Origin: Maribacter hydrothermalis
GTDB lineage: Bacteria; Bacteroidota; Bacteroidia; Flavobacteriales; Flavobacteriaceae
Direction of reading: 5' to 3'
DNA length: 64,000 nucleotides
Assembly (NCBI RefSeq): GCF_001913155.1
Contig: NZ_CP018760.1
Span: 2,790,001 to 2,854,000, forward strand
Shown: piece after piece, positions 54,064 to 63,373 of the stretch
Layout of the letters: the number at the start of each line of letters is the position of its first letter
How positions within the stretch are numbered: position 1 is the first letter of the stretch
The notes under the pieces: model-generated
Database searches by the model: none
Told to the model about the DNA's origin: nothing
Seen by the model: only the letters and a program-made list of their open reading frames with translations
Position numbers and translations under genes: made by a program

Positions 54064-54312
54064 TTACAAATTAACCTTGATCTCATTGATTTTAAAAAGC
54101 TGTACCCGTAGTAGATTTTGAAAGATATGAACAATACGTTCTTGGTGTTCTTCGGGAATACGACCACCTATAATCCAATTATTCTTAATGAATTTTGGAC
54201 TTTTTAATTGAAACTCTGTCATAAGCAGGTCTAGAGCCTCTTGGCGAGTATCGTCGTTCATTTTACTGAACAGCTGTTTTATATTCTCGGTCATTTTGGT
54301 ATTGGTCGGCAT
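54064..54312 (-). CDS. Hypothetical protein, 82 residues
   Basis: The frame from ATG at 54312 encodes MPTNTKMTENIKQLFSKMND and continues DTRQEALDLLMTEFQLKSPKFI, IIGGRIPEEHQERIVHIFQ to KINEIKVNL. It is helical and soluble. I recognise no domain; composition is that of a real gene. It stands alone between long non-coding stretches, with repeat F just past its stop. Confidence 0.55.
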   Translation of the reverse strand: MPTNTKMTENIKQLFSKMNDDTRQEALDLLMTEFQLKSPKFIKNNWIIGGRIPEEHQERIVHIFQNLLRVQLFKINEIKVNL

Positions 54313-55058
54313 CAAAAATAATTAAAAAAGCGATTAAAAAAACGAATACTTATCCTTAGATATCACCAACGAATTTAACAACGTAATAGCAGGCTGATTT
54401 TTACCGAATTACAAAATCGCATACCGTAATAAAAATAAAACTTAATAGGAAATACTTTAAAATACGCCGGCATCATTTAAGGTAATTAACGTGCGTGTAG
54501 AACAAAAAAAGAGGTGTCCGGCATAAAAAACGGATGTAGGAAAAATAATTAATGTTCCAAGTTTACCTTGTATAGTAATGGAGCTAGGTTTTTATAAATG
54601 TTAATTTCCGTGGAATTGCACCATAGTAACACTATTAAAAAGAGCTTGGTTTATATTATACGCAGTTTATGGTTTATAATTTAAGTATGTGTTAATAATT
54701 TGTCGTTTTTTTGCCAATAACATCGTAAAATAGATTTATTGTTAGTGATAGTTCATATTCGATGAAATGCACTTTTTCGGTTTCGGTATAATTTTACTGT
54801 TTTTTAATAAGCAGTATCTTTGAAAAATAATCACGAAATACGAATACTACATACAATGAAAATTTTGTAATTTATGTAGGAAAACATCTAGTAAGTTAAT
54901 TTTGGTACGTAAGTGTGCCCTATGAGCTTTACCCAAATCCCCCGGTGTATAAGTAACGTGTAACACTATGTAGGCGTCGTTTAATGTGTAAATGACAAAT
55001 ACCGAGTTGCACCTGTTTTTTTGATTTTAAAAAGAAAGACTTTAATAGCCAATTAACC
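54313..55058. other. 746-bp non-coding region before polysaccharide cluster 2
   Basis: No supported gene on either strand. It contains a perfect TATCTTTG promoter box at 54815 and a 15-bp sequence, attcgatgaaatgca, near 54757 that also occurs near 49727. The stretch between the box and the wecA-like ATG would be a leader of roughly 230 nt. Confidence 0.5.
54815..54822 (+). promoter_or_regulatory. Promoter -7 box for polysaccharide cluster 2
   Basis: TATCTTTG is an exact TAnnTTTG match. No TTG is found at the usual -33 distance. It is the only strong box in the 746-bp region and lies 236 nt before the cluster's first gene. Confidence 0.4.
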
Positions 55059-56231
55059 ATGAGTATCCTAACCAGTTTATTTGAGAATCACTACCTACTG
55101 GCCATTTTTGCCATTGTTGGTGCCTATGTGTTCTCTATTCGTGTATATCCTACCTTAATTTATTTATCGCATCAAAAAAATTTAATGGCAGAACCTGTAG
55201 AGCGCAGTTCCCATACCCAAAAAACACCCACAATTGGCGGTGTAGGTATCTTTATTTCATTTTCATTGGTGCTTATAGGTTTTGGGATTTTTGCTGATTT
55301 CCCAAAAGAAGATTTAATACAACTGATCACCATACTAGGCGCCTCTATACTTTTGCTTTTCTTAGGCTTAAAAGATGACCTTTTGGTGATGTCTCCAAAG
55401 AAGAAATTTATAGGGCAATTAATAGCTTCCTTACTGGTAATTTTAGCGACGGACGTGCGTATTGTTTCCATGGAAGGTATTTTGGGGCTGTATACGCTGC
55501 CCTATCTAGTATCGGTAGGTTTTACCCTATTTGTATTTGTGTTAATTATAAATGCTTATAATTTAATAGATGGTATAGATGGTCTTGCAGGTGGTATTGC
55601 CGTAATGGTGAGTGGTTTTTTTGGCATATATTTTATGTTGAACGACCAGCTTTTTATGGCCTTACTTTCTTTTGTGCTTATTGGGGCGCTATGTGGCTTT
55701 TTAGAGCACAATTTATCCAAAGAGCAGAAACTATTTATGGGAGATTCTGGGTCGCTATTTACGGGCTTTTTATTGGCTTACCTTATTATAGAGTTCTTAA
55801 ATTTTAACCTTACTTCGGAATCCGTCTATAGATTGGAGAATGCACCCATAATAGCATTGGCGGTTATTTCTTACCCCTTGTTCGATACCCTTAGAGTATT
55901 CACCGTACGTATGCGCCAAGGCAGAAGCCCCTTTTCGGCAGATAAAAACCATATTCACCACCGTTGGTTGGTAAAAGGTCTGTCCCATAGGGCGGCTAGT
56001 TTTGTTATTGTATTGTCCAGTATACTCGTAGTTATTATTTCGGTAATGCTAAAAAGCCTAAACATACATATGCAATTACTGCTATGTGTTGGTTTTGGGG
56101 TTTTAGGGTTTTTGGTGCCTTTTATATTGAGCATTAAACATGCGGAAATTTTAAAAACCAATGAATATAAAGTTCAGGACTCTTATAGGAACAAAGAAAA
56201 GAATTCGGCTCCGTTTAAGCCTATAGATTAA
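55059..56231 (+). CDS. WecA/TagO-like polyprenyl-phosphate sugar-phosphate transferase (second copy)
   Basis: A 390-residue paralogue of the enzyme at 31638, with the same motifs: RSSHTQKTPTIGG, NLIDGIDGLAGG, MGDSGSLFTGF and KNHIHHRWL. It lacks the long polar tail of the first copy. It would start the repeat unit of a second polysaccharide. The flippase gene follows after 167 bp. Confidence 0.92.
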   Translation: MSILTSLFENHYLLAIFAIVGAYVFSIRVYPTLIYLSHQKNLMAEPVERSSHTQKTPTIGGVGIFISFSLVLIGFGIFADFPKEDLIQLITILGASILLLFLGLKDDLLVMSPKKKFIGQLIASLLVILATDVRIVSMEGILGLYTLPYLVSVGFTLFVFVLIINAYNLIDGIDGLAGGIAVMVSGFFGIYFMLNDQLFMALLSFVLIGALCGFLEHNLSKEQKLFMGDSGSLFTGFLLAYLIIEFLNFNLTSESVYRLENAPIIALAVISYPLFDTLRVFTVRMRQGRSPFSADKNHIHHRWLVKGLSHRAASFVIVLSSILVVIISVMLKSLNIHMQLLLCVGFGVLGFLVPFILSIKHAEILKTNEYKVQDSYRNKEKNSAPFKPID

Positions 56232-56398
56232 AAATCTCTTATCATTTCTCGAAATATATCTTACTAGTTTGAGTATAAAATAACTTATATCAAATAGCTA
56301 TAGCGAATATAAAGTTATAGGTTGTAGTTTGTTTTAAATGATGAGTATTTTCAAAATAAAATATAGTTAAAGTAAACCTTTTTAATTGATCAAGTTCG

Positions 56399-57664
56399 GT
56401 GAGTGTTTTTGCAAAAATTAAGAATTCTAAAGAGTTACCTAAACTGATTAGTGTTTTGGTGGATCAATTCTTTATGAGTATTATCACTTTCGCTACCACT
56501 ATAATTTTAGCAAGAACTTTTGATGTATTGATTTATGCTGATTATGTACTATTAGTAACTTTGTGTGTCTTTTTGCTGGGCTTTCAGAGCGCAATTATAT
56601 CTAGGCCTTATGCTATTTGTTTTAATGACTACTCTAGCGTTGATAGTTTAGATTATTTTCAGTTTAATATGAATAGTAAGTTAGCTTTAAGCTTTGGTAT
56701 TGCCATAGTTTTACCCATTGCTTGCTATGTTGGTTATGATGAATTAACAATTATAAACATAGCAGTTATCACATTGTTTGTCCTTTCTTATACCTTCTAT
56801 CATTTTATACGTGAAACACTTTTAAGCGAAAGGAAAACAAAAGAGAATTTATTTTATGGATTATTTTGTACAGTGTTTTTTGTAATTCTATTAGTTTATA
56901 TATGGTTTGAAAAGATTAATGATATTTATTTTTATTTGTTTTTCTCATCTTTAATTTATTCCAGTCTAGCTTTTTACTACTTTGTTTTAAATTATAAAGT
57001 AAATTTTTTTCTAAAAAAAGTTTACTTGAAGTTTTTTAAAAAAAACTGGGAAGTGGGTAAATGGCTTGTTGGAAATAATATGTTGTTTCATATAGCAGCT
57101 AATATATATCCTTGGTTATTATTGTATTTGACTGGAAAGGAAGATGTGGCAGTATTAGGAGTTTTATTAAGTATAGGGAGTATTATTTCGCCTATTTTAA
57201 AAGCATTAGGTTCATATTTACTGCCATTATTCGTAAAATATAATAAAGATTTTAAAAAAATTAGTATTCTAGTAAATAATTCATTTTTGTTCTTTGGTTT
57301 TATGTCCGCTATTATTGTGGTAGTAGGTTATTTCTATGGAGAAGAGTTAATGTCTTTGTTTTTTGGCAAAAAGTATTCTGATTTAGGGGTTTTAGTTATT
57401 TTTCCATTTCTAATACAAGCATTAGTAATATTTTTTCAACCTATAAAAATTGCATTAACAGCTATTAAAAGGACGGATATAGATTTTTGGATTTATATTC
57501 CTAGAAGTATATTGGCAGTCGTACTAGGTTATATATTAGTGGAACGTTATGGTTTATTCGGGGTGTTTTATACTATGATTATAGAGAATATTTGTTATTA
57601 TAGCGTACAATATTTTATTTATCGAAAAATCATTTCAGACTTAAAATATGTGGACAAAATATAG
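56399..57664 (+). CDS. Wzx-like polysaccharide flippase
   Basis: A 421-residue MOP-type membrane protein with about 12 helices, starting VLVDQFFMSIITFATTIIL. GTG start. Strongly AT-rich, as are the next four genes, unlike the wecA-like gene before it. It overlaps the polymerase gene by 17 bp. The role is export of the lipid-linked unit of cluster 2. Confidence 0.85.
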   Translation: MSVFAKIKNSKELPKLISVLVDQFFMSIITFATTIILARTFDVLIYADYVLLVTLCVFLLGFQSAIISRPYAICFNDYSSVDSLDYFQFNMNSKLALSFGIAIVLPIACYVGYDELTIINIAVITLFVLSYTFYHFIRETLLSERKTKENLFYGLFCTVFFVILLVYIWFEKINDIYFYLFFSSLIYSSLAFYYFVLNYKVNFFLKKVYLKFFKKNWEVGKWLVGNNMLFHIAANIYPWLLLYLTGKEDVAVLGVLLSIGSIISPILKALGSYLLPLFVKYNKDFKKISILVNNSFLFFGFMSAIIVVVGYFYGEELMSLFFGKKYSDLGVLVIFPFLIQALVIFFQPIKIALTAIKRTDIDFWIYIPRSILAVVLGYILVERYGLFGVFYTMIIENICYYSVQYFIYRKIISDLKYVDKI

Positions 57665-58859
57665 ATTTAAAAGATCTTTACTAAATATTTCATTATTTGT
57701 TTACATAACATTAATAGTTATGAATTCAATAAAATTTAATGAAACTATAGCTGAGATTGGAAGTATTGGGAAGTTGGTTTTTTGTATACTTTTTATATCT
57801 ACAAGTTTGTTTTTGAATTTAAATTCAGTGTTAAAAATTAAGCTTAAAAATTATGCTTTATTTATTTTAATTGCTGTTATATTAGTTTTTAATTCTTTTT
57901 ATTATATTTCATCCACGAATAATAACTTCTTAGCTAATATAGCTTTTCCAATTTATTTTGTTTTCTATTTTTTATTTATCAAGAATTATATTTCAATTAT
58001 CGCATTAAAAAATAGAACAAATATTTTAGAATTAACCAAGATTAAAATACTAAGTCTATTCCGAGTTATTCTGTTTTCAAATTTTGTTTTTTGGTTTATT
58101 CTGGCTTATGGTACAGGCGTTAATATGATAAATTTTGACGAAAATTTTGGGGGTTTTTTTCAGGATGAAATTCATTTTGGGTTATTTGCGGCAACTGGAT
58201 TTATTATTTCATTTTATTTAAGATTTAATAATTTACAAAAAGATGTTTCGATATTTAATTATGTACTTCTTCTTGTTTATTTTATTATAGTGCTGTTTAC
58301 GTCAAGGAATGCTTTAATGATTACTCTGATAATTCCTTTTTATGTTTTAGTGTTTTCAAGAATAAAAGGATTTGTTGCTATATTCTTTTACACTTTCATT
58401 TCAATAATGATAATTGAATTTTACCATTACTTGAATTTAATAACTGTTGAAAATATAAATACAATTACGTCTGGACGGTTAACAATTTGGATGTTGGCAA
58501 TAGAGGAAATCAATCAAAATGGTTGGTTTGGGGGATTTGGTCTTTTAAATTTAAATGATATTATTTTAGCGCGAAATCAAGGTATAGGATTGTTTTATTT
58601 GGATAGATTAGAATATCTATCATTACATTCCTCATTTGTTGAACTTTTAGCGGGTGGTGGTGTATTAGCGATTTTGTTTTTTGCTTATTTAATTATAAAA
58701 TCAGTAATAAAAGTTGATAATTTGAATAGAGGGATATTACTTGGAATTTTAATCGGTGCTTTTTTTGAAAGTTATCTAATGCAACCTTTTATGTTAATTT
58801 CTATCCTATTTTATTTTATATTTTTTATTAATAACATAAGTGTGAAAACTGGCTATTAA
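57648..58859 (+). CDS. Wzy-type O-antigen polymerase candidate
   Basis: A 403-residue membrane protein with about 11 helices. The loop has TSGRLTIWMLAIEEINQNGW, then LHSSFVELLAGGGVLA, the pattern of O-antigen polymerase/ligase proteins (R in SGR and H in LHSS). It sits between flippase and glycosyltransferases, where a polymerase is expected. Sequence alone does not exclude a ligase. Confidence 0.75.
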   Translation: MWTKYRFKRSLLNISLFVYITLIVMNSIKFNETIAEIGSIGKLVFCILFISTSLFLNLNSVLKIKLKNYALFILIAVILVFNSFYYISSTNNNFLANIAFPIYFVFYFLFIKNYISIIALKNRTNILELTKIKILSLFRVILFSNFVFWFILAYGTGVNMINFDENFGGFFQDEIHFGLFAATGFIISFYLRFNNLQKDVSIFNYVLLLVYFIIVLFTSRNALMITLIIPFYVLVFSRIKGFVAIFFYTFISIMIIEFYHYLNLITVENINTITSGRLTIWMLAIEEINQNGWFGGFGLLNLNDIILARNQGIGLFYLDRLEYLSLHSSFVELLAGGGVLAILFFAYLIIKSVIKVDNLNRGILLGILIGAFFESYLMQPFMLISILFYFIFFINNISVKTGY

Positions 58860-58950
58860 TATGTTGTAATAATAAATTTACACTACCAATTTGACAATTA
58901 TTTTTTACCCTATTAAATAGAATTTTTTTTGCTTACATAAACCAGTTATC

Positions 58951-60108
58951 ATGATAAAAATTGCAATAGTTTGTAAAATAATGCCAATTTATCGAGTTGG
59001 TCTTTTTAAGAAATTATCGAAAAGTACTGGCAATTTTAGGTTTAACATTTTTGGGGATATAAAAAGTCAAAAGGGCATTCAGACAATTAGCCAAGCTACA
59101 GTGTCCGAAAGTGATTTGAATCAAATAAATTGGACTAGAACTAAAAATTATTTTTATAAACCAGATTTGCTTTTATGGCAAACTGGAATATCAAGGTCTA
59201 TTTTTAAGGGAGAATATAAAGTATATGTTTTTGAAGGTGCTATCTCTCATATAGGAGTATGGTTCCAATCAATACTTTGTAAAATATTTAGAAGGAAAGT
59301 GATTTTTTGGTCCCATGGGGATAGGGGCCTTGATAAAGGTTTTAAAGCTTTTTTAAGGTTAGTGTTATTCAGATTTATAGGTGATGGTATGTTTTTATAT
59401 GGTAAAACGCAAAAAGATGTAATGGTTAAAAAAGGCTATGACCCTAATAAATTATTTGTAATTAATAATTCATTAGATTTTGAAAAACAACAATTAGAAT
59501 ATGAAAATTTTGATGTAGAGTTATTTAATGAAATCACCAACAAGCTTTCCTTTTTAAATAAAGCATTTACCATTCTTTTTATGGGTAGGTTGGTAGAAAA
59601 TAAAAAAGTACACGAAATTGTTAAAGCGGTAGGTAAGTTAAGAAACAGTGGAATCCTTATAAATTGCATAATTATTGGAGAAGGTCCAGAAAAACTAAAA
59701 CTACAAGACCTTGTAAGTAATTTAAATTTAGGAGAGCAATTTAGGTTTGTGGGGGGTATTTATGATGAAAAATATGTTCATCAATATTTTAAAATAGCAG
59801 ACTTATTGGTATCACCCGGAAATGTTGGATTAAATTGCATTCATTCTATGGCATATGGAGTTCCTGTTTTGACTCATGATAATTTTATTTTTCAAAATCC
59901 TGAGGTTGAGGTGATAAATGACGGTGTCAATGGTATATTATATGCATATAACAACTTTTCTGATTTGGTCAATAAATTGGAATATTGGATAAAAAATAGA
60001 AAAAAAAGTAGAGAACTCAGTCAAATTTGTATAAGTAGCATAAAAGAAAATTACACTCCAACCTATCAAGCTAATGCAATGATTGAAGGTGTTAAAAAAA
60101 TTTTATAA
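58951..60108 (+). CDS. Glycosyltransferase, family 4 type
   Basis: A 385-residue GT-B enzyme. The N-terminus VCKIMPIYRVGLFKKL is the PYR-type acceptor-side motif; the C-terminal domain has ILFMGRLVENKKV, IIGEGPEKL and SPGNVGLNCIHSMAYGVPVL in place of the canonical E-x7-E, with the first acid replaced by Asn/Gly. Donor and acceptor are unknown. AT-rich. Confidence 0.85.
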   Translation: MIKIAIVCKIMPIYRVGLFKKLSKSTGNFRFNIFGDIKSQKGIQTISQATVSESDLNQINWTRTKNYFYKPDLLLWQTGISRSIFKGEYKVYVFEGAISHIGVWFQSILCKIFRRKVIFWSHGDRGLDKGFKAFLRLVLFRFIGDGMFLYGKTQKDVMVKKGYDPNKLFVINNSLDFEKQQLEYENFDVELFNEITNKLSFLNKAFTILFMGRLVENKKVHEIVKAVGKLRNSGILINCIIIGEGPEKLKLQDLVSNLNLGEQFRFVGGIYDEKYVHQYFKIADLLVSPGNVGLNCIHSMAYGVPVLTHDNFIFQNPEVEVINDGVNGILYAYNNFSDLVNKLEYWIKNRKKSRELSQICISSIKENYTPTYQANAMIEGVKKIL

Positions 60109-60111
60109 AGA

Positions 60112-61350
60112 TTGAAAAAAACTAGGTTATTAATTTCGGCGTTCGCTTGTGGGCCTCATAGGGGTTCAGAACCTGGAATGGGTTGGAATTTTGTAACAGG
60201 CCTTTCTGAATATTTTGAAGTTCATGTAATTACCGAAAAAATTGAGTTTGAAGACTCAGTTCAAGAATATTTATACCTTAATAAATCCCTTAATGTTAGC
60301 TTTTATTTTATTCCAATAGTAAAAAATGACAAATTAAGGAAGTTGTGGCCACCAAGTTATTATTGGTATTATAAAGATTGGCAGTACAAAGCTTATAATC
60401 TTGCATTGAAGTTAGATAAAGAATATGATTTTGATGTTATTCATCAATTAAATATGGTAGGCTATCGTGAGCCCGGCTATCTTTGGAAAATTAATAAGCC
60501 CTTTGTATGGGGGCCAATTGGTGGTTTAGAAAATTCACCATGGTCTTTTCTTCCAACTTTAGGTTTTAAAGGATTTGTATTTTATTCATTTCGTAATATT
60601 ATAAATTTATATCAGAGAAATTTTTATTTAAGACCAAAACTTGCTACAAGACGTGATAATATGGTTTTAATATCTGCAACTGAAAAGGTTGGAATTATTG
60701 CAAAAAAAGTATGGTCAAAAGAATCTGTAATACTCAGTGAAGTAGGACAGCTAAATAATAATATCTTAGCTGTTAATCAGCGAAAAGAAAACGAGCCATT
60801 AAATATTGTATGGAGTGGTTTACATACTCCGGGTAAGAATCTTAAATTATTATTAAGAGCATTAAAAGAGATTAATGTAAGTTATAAGCTAAATGTTTTA
60901 GGCCAAGGAGAGATGACTGAAAAGTGGATGAAAATTGCTGAAAAATATAATATATCTCAGAATATAGTTTGGCATGGATGGGTAAAACAATCGCAGGCTG
61001 TAACAATTATGCGAAAAGGTCATGTCTTTATAATTACTAGTATAAGTGATTTAACTTCAACCGTAACATTAGAAGCATTGTCTAGTGGATTGCCTATAAT
61101 ATGTCTAAATCATTGTGGTTTTGCTGATGTTGTAACAGAAGATTGCGGTTTTCGAATAAGCATTTCAAGTCCTAAAATTGCAACTTTGGAAATTAAAGAT
61201 GCAATTTTAAAATTATTTTGGGATGAAAAATTACGATTAAAGTTAAGTCAAGGAGCGCTTAATAGAGCAAAATGTTATAGCTGGAAGGATAAAATTACAA
61301 CTTTGGATAATGTATATAAATTACTTTTAGAAAATAATAATATAAGGTGA
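60112..61350 (+). CDS. Glycosyltransferase, family 4 type
   Basis: A 412-residue enzyme starting ISAFACGPHRGSEPGMGWNF, the classic GSEpG-GW glycine loop of this GT4 subgroup. The C-terminal part has IVWSGLHTPGKNLKLLLRAL and SDLTSTVTLEALSSGLPIIC. The start is TTG, 3 bp after the previous stop. It overlaps the next gene by 4 bp. Confidence 0.9.
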   Translation: MKKTRLLISAFACGPHRGSEPGMGWNFVTGLSEYFEVHVITEKIEFEDSVQEYLYLNKSLNVSFYFIPIVKNDKLRKLWPPSYYWYYKDWQYKAYNLALKLDKEYDFDVIHQLNMVGYREPGYLWKINKPFVWGPIGGLENSPWSFLPTLGFKGFVFYSFRNIINLYQRNFYLRPKLATRRDNMVLISATEKVGIIAKKVWSKESVILSEVGQLNNNILAVNQRKENEPLNIVWSGLHTPGKNLKLLLRALKEINVSYKLNVLGQGEMTEKWMKIAEKYNISQNIVWHGWVKQSQAVTIMRKGHVFIITSISDLTSTVTLEALSSGLPIICLNHCGFADVVTEDCGFRISISSPKIATLEIKDAILKLFWDEKLRLKLSQGALNRAKCYSWKDKITTLDNVYKLLLENNNIR

Positions 61351-62456
61351 AAAAGAGGATATTAATATTGCATCCGGCATTGGCTCCATATCGCGTAGAT
61401 TTATTTAACAATTTGGCCAAAAAATTTACGGCAATATTTTATTTTTATTATCCGGATCAAGCTTATCATTCATTTGAATCAGGGTATTTGCAATCAAAAT
61501 GTTCATTTGAAATTAATTATATCAAAAGTGGATTTACATTAAAGAAACGCTTTTTTGCATTTGGTATTTGGAAAATTTTAAAGAAAGAGAAGCCTGAAAT
61601 AGTTTTATGTTGTGAATTTAATCAAGTTACAATACTAACTTTAATTTACTATTATTTATCGGCGAAGAAATTCCGTATGTATACGTTTTGTGATGATAGT
61701 ATGGAAATAGCTAAAAAAAGAAAAGGATTTAGACTATTACTAAGGAGATTTATAGCAAAAAGAATTGATGGCGTAATTTTTCCAAGTTCTATAGTAGGCG
61801 ATTGGTATAATAATAATGTTTCTTCTAAAATAAAAGCTTTTGAGTTACCTATTATACATGACGATTTTAATTTCAGGAATCAGCTAAATAAAAGTATTAT
61901 TGAATCAAATAGGCTAATTGAAAAATTTAAATTGAATGGTGTTAAAATCATTCTTTTTGTTGGTCGTTTAGCCGAGGTGAAAAACGTGTCAATGTTGTTG
62001 AAATCTTGCGGGAGAATAAAAAGTAAAGATTGGAAACTAGTTGTTATTGGAGAAGGGCCTCTAGAATTAGAATTAAAAAATGAGGGTAATATGCTTAATG
62101 TCTCAAAAAATATTCTTTTTTTAGGACAAAGACAAGGAATTGGTTTATATGCGTGGTTTAATATTTCTCAAATTTTTGTACTACCAAGTATTTATGAGCC
62201 ATTTGGTGCTGTAGTTAACGAAGCCCTCCTTGGAGGGTGTAAAGTGCTTTGTTCAAAAGTTGCGGGTGCATCCACTCTAATCAATGAGAAAAATGGAATT
62301 TTATTTGACCCAACAAATGCAAAAGAATTTGAAGAGAAGTTGGACCAATTACTGAAGAGTATCGATGGGAATCCTCATACTATTCATTCTATAAGAGAAA
62401 GTACAATGCCATTTAGTTTTCAGGATAAAATAGACATCTTAATCCCTGTATTATAG
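61347..62456 (+). CDS. Glycosyltransferase, family 4 type
   Basis: A 369-residue GT-B enzyme. N-terminal LHPALAPYRVDLFNNL is the PYR motif; C-terminal ILFVGRLAEVKNVSMLLKSC, VIGEGPLELEL and YEPFGAVVNEALLGGCKVL carry the E-x7-E pair. GTG start with 4-bp overlap to the preceding transferase. It is the last gene of the very AT-rich block. Confidence 0.9.
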   Translation: MKKRILILHPALAPYRVDLFNNLAKKFTAIFYFYYPDQAYHSFESGYLQSKCSFEINYIKSGFTLKKRFFAFGIWKILKKEKPEIVLCCEFNQVTILTLIYYYLSAKKFRMYTFCDDSMEIAKKRKGFRLLLRRFIAKRIDGVIFPSSIVGDWYNNNVSSKIKAFELPIIHDDFNFRNQLNKSIIESNRLIEKFKLNGVKIILFVGRLAEVKNVSMLLKSCGRIKSKDWKLVVIGEGPLELELKNEGNMLNVSKNILFLGQRQGIGLYAWFNISQIFVLPSIYEPFGAVVNEALLGGCKVLCSKVAGASTLINEKNGILFDPTNAKEFEEKLDQLLKSIDGNPHTIHSIRESTMPFSFQDKIDILIPVL

Positions 62457-62466
62457 ATATTGTTCA

Positions 62467-63351
62467 ATGAATACTAATGAAAGAAAATATAAAACTAATT
62501 TTAAAAGGTTTTTGCTTAAATGTTTGCGAAAATGTACTACCGATAAATTATATTATCAAATACGCTATTATTATACGTTTAAGCGCCCGCTCAATTTAAA
62601 AAAGCCGGATACCCTAATGGCCACTATTATTTGGCAAAATTTGTATGACCGTGCACCTATTTATACGGAACTAGTAGATAAATATGCGGTAAGGGTCTAT
62701 GTAGAAGAAAAAATTGGAGCTCAATATTTAAATGACTTATATGGGGTTTATGACACTGTAACTGAGGTTGATTTTGAAACTTTACCTCAACAATTTGTAT
62801 TAAAAGGCACCCATGGGGCAGATATGATTTTAATATGTAAAAACAAAGCGGACTTTGACATTGACGGTGCAAAGCGTAAAATGGATACATGGTTAAAAAC
62901 CAATTTTTACCAGCTTTGGGGAGAGCATGCATATAACCATGTGCCACCGCGTATTATTTGCGAACAGTTCTTGGCCAATGAAAACGAGAATGCGCTAGTC
63001 GATTATAAATTTCACTGCTTTCATGGAGAGCCTAAACATATACAAATAGATAGGAATCGGTTTATAGATCACACCCTAAATTTTTATGACTTAGAGTGGA
63101 ATCGTCTTCCATTTGGATTATGGTACCCACAATCTGAAAAAGATTTGCCGAGGCCAAAAAATTTAAATGTTATGGTTGATTTAGCACGTAAATTGGCTAG
63201 AAATTTTAAATTTGTACGTGTAGACTTTTATAATATAGAAGGTAGAATCTATTTCGGAGAAATGACCTTTTACCCTTGTAATGGTTTTGGTGTTTTTACT
63301 CCCCCCGAAAAAGATTTTGAGTTTGGTTCTTGGCTAAATTCAAGGGAATAA
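62467..63351 (+). CDS. TupA-like ATP-grasp protein
   Basis: A 294-residue protein of the TupA-like ATP-grasp family (PF14305), common in capsule and teichuronic acid loci, where it probably ligates an amino acid or similar group to a sugar. Visible features: TDKYAVRVYVEEKIG, FVLKGTHGADMILICKNK (ATP grasp strand and Lys), ICEQFL, DYKFHCFHG, and the end VRVDFY ... GEMTFYPCNGFG with metal-binding Glu and Asn. Base composition returns towards the window average here. Confidence 0.88.
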   Translation: MNTNERKYKTNFKRFLLKCLRKCTTDKLYYQIRYYYTFKRPLNLKKPDTLMATIIWQNLYDRAPIYTELVDKYAVRVYVEEKIGAQYLNDLYGVYDTVTEVDFETLPQQFVLKGTHGADMILICKNKADFDIDGAKRKMDTWLKTNFYQLWGEHAYNHVPPRIICEQFLANENENALVDYKFHCFHGEPKHIQIDRNRFIDHTLNFYDLEWNRLPFGLWYPQSEKDLPRPKNLNVMVDLARKLARNFKFVRVDFYNIEGRIYFGEMTFYPCNGFGVFTPPEKDFEFGSWLNSRE

Positions 63352-63373
63352 ATAACTAGAACAAATAAGGCTT

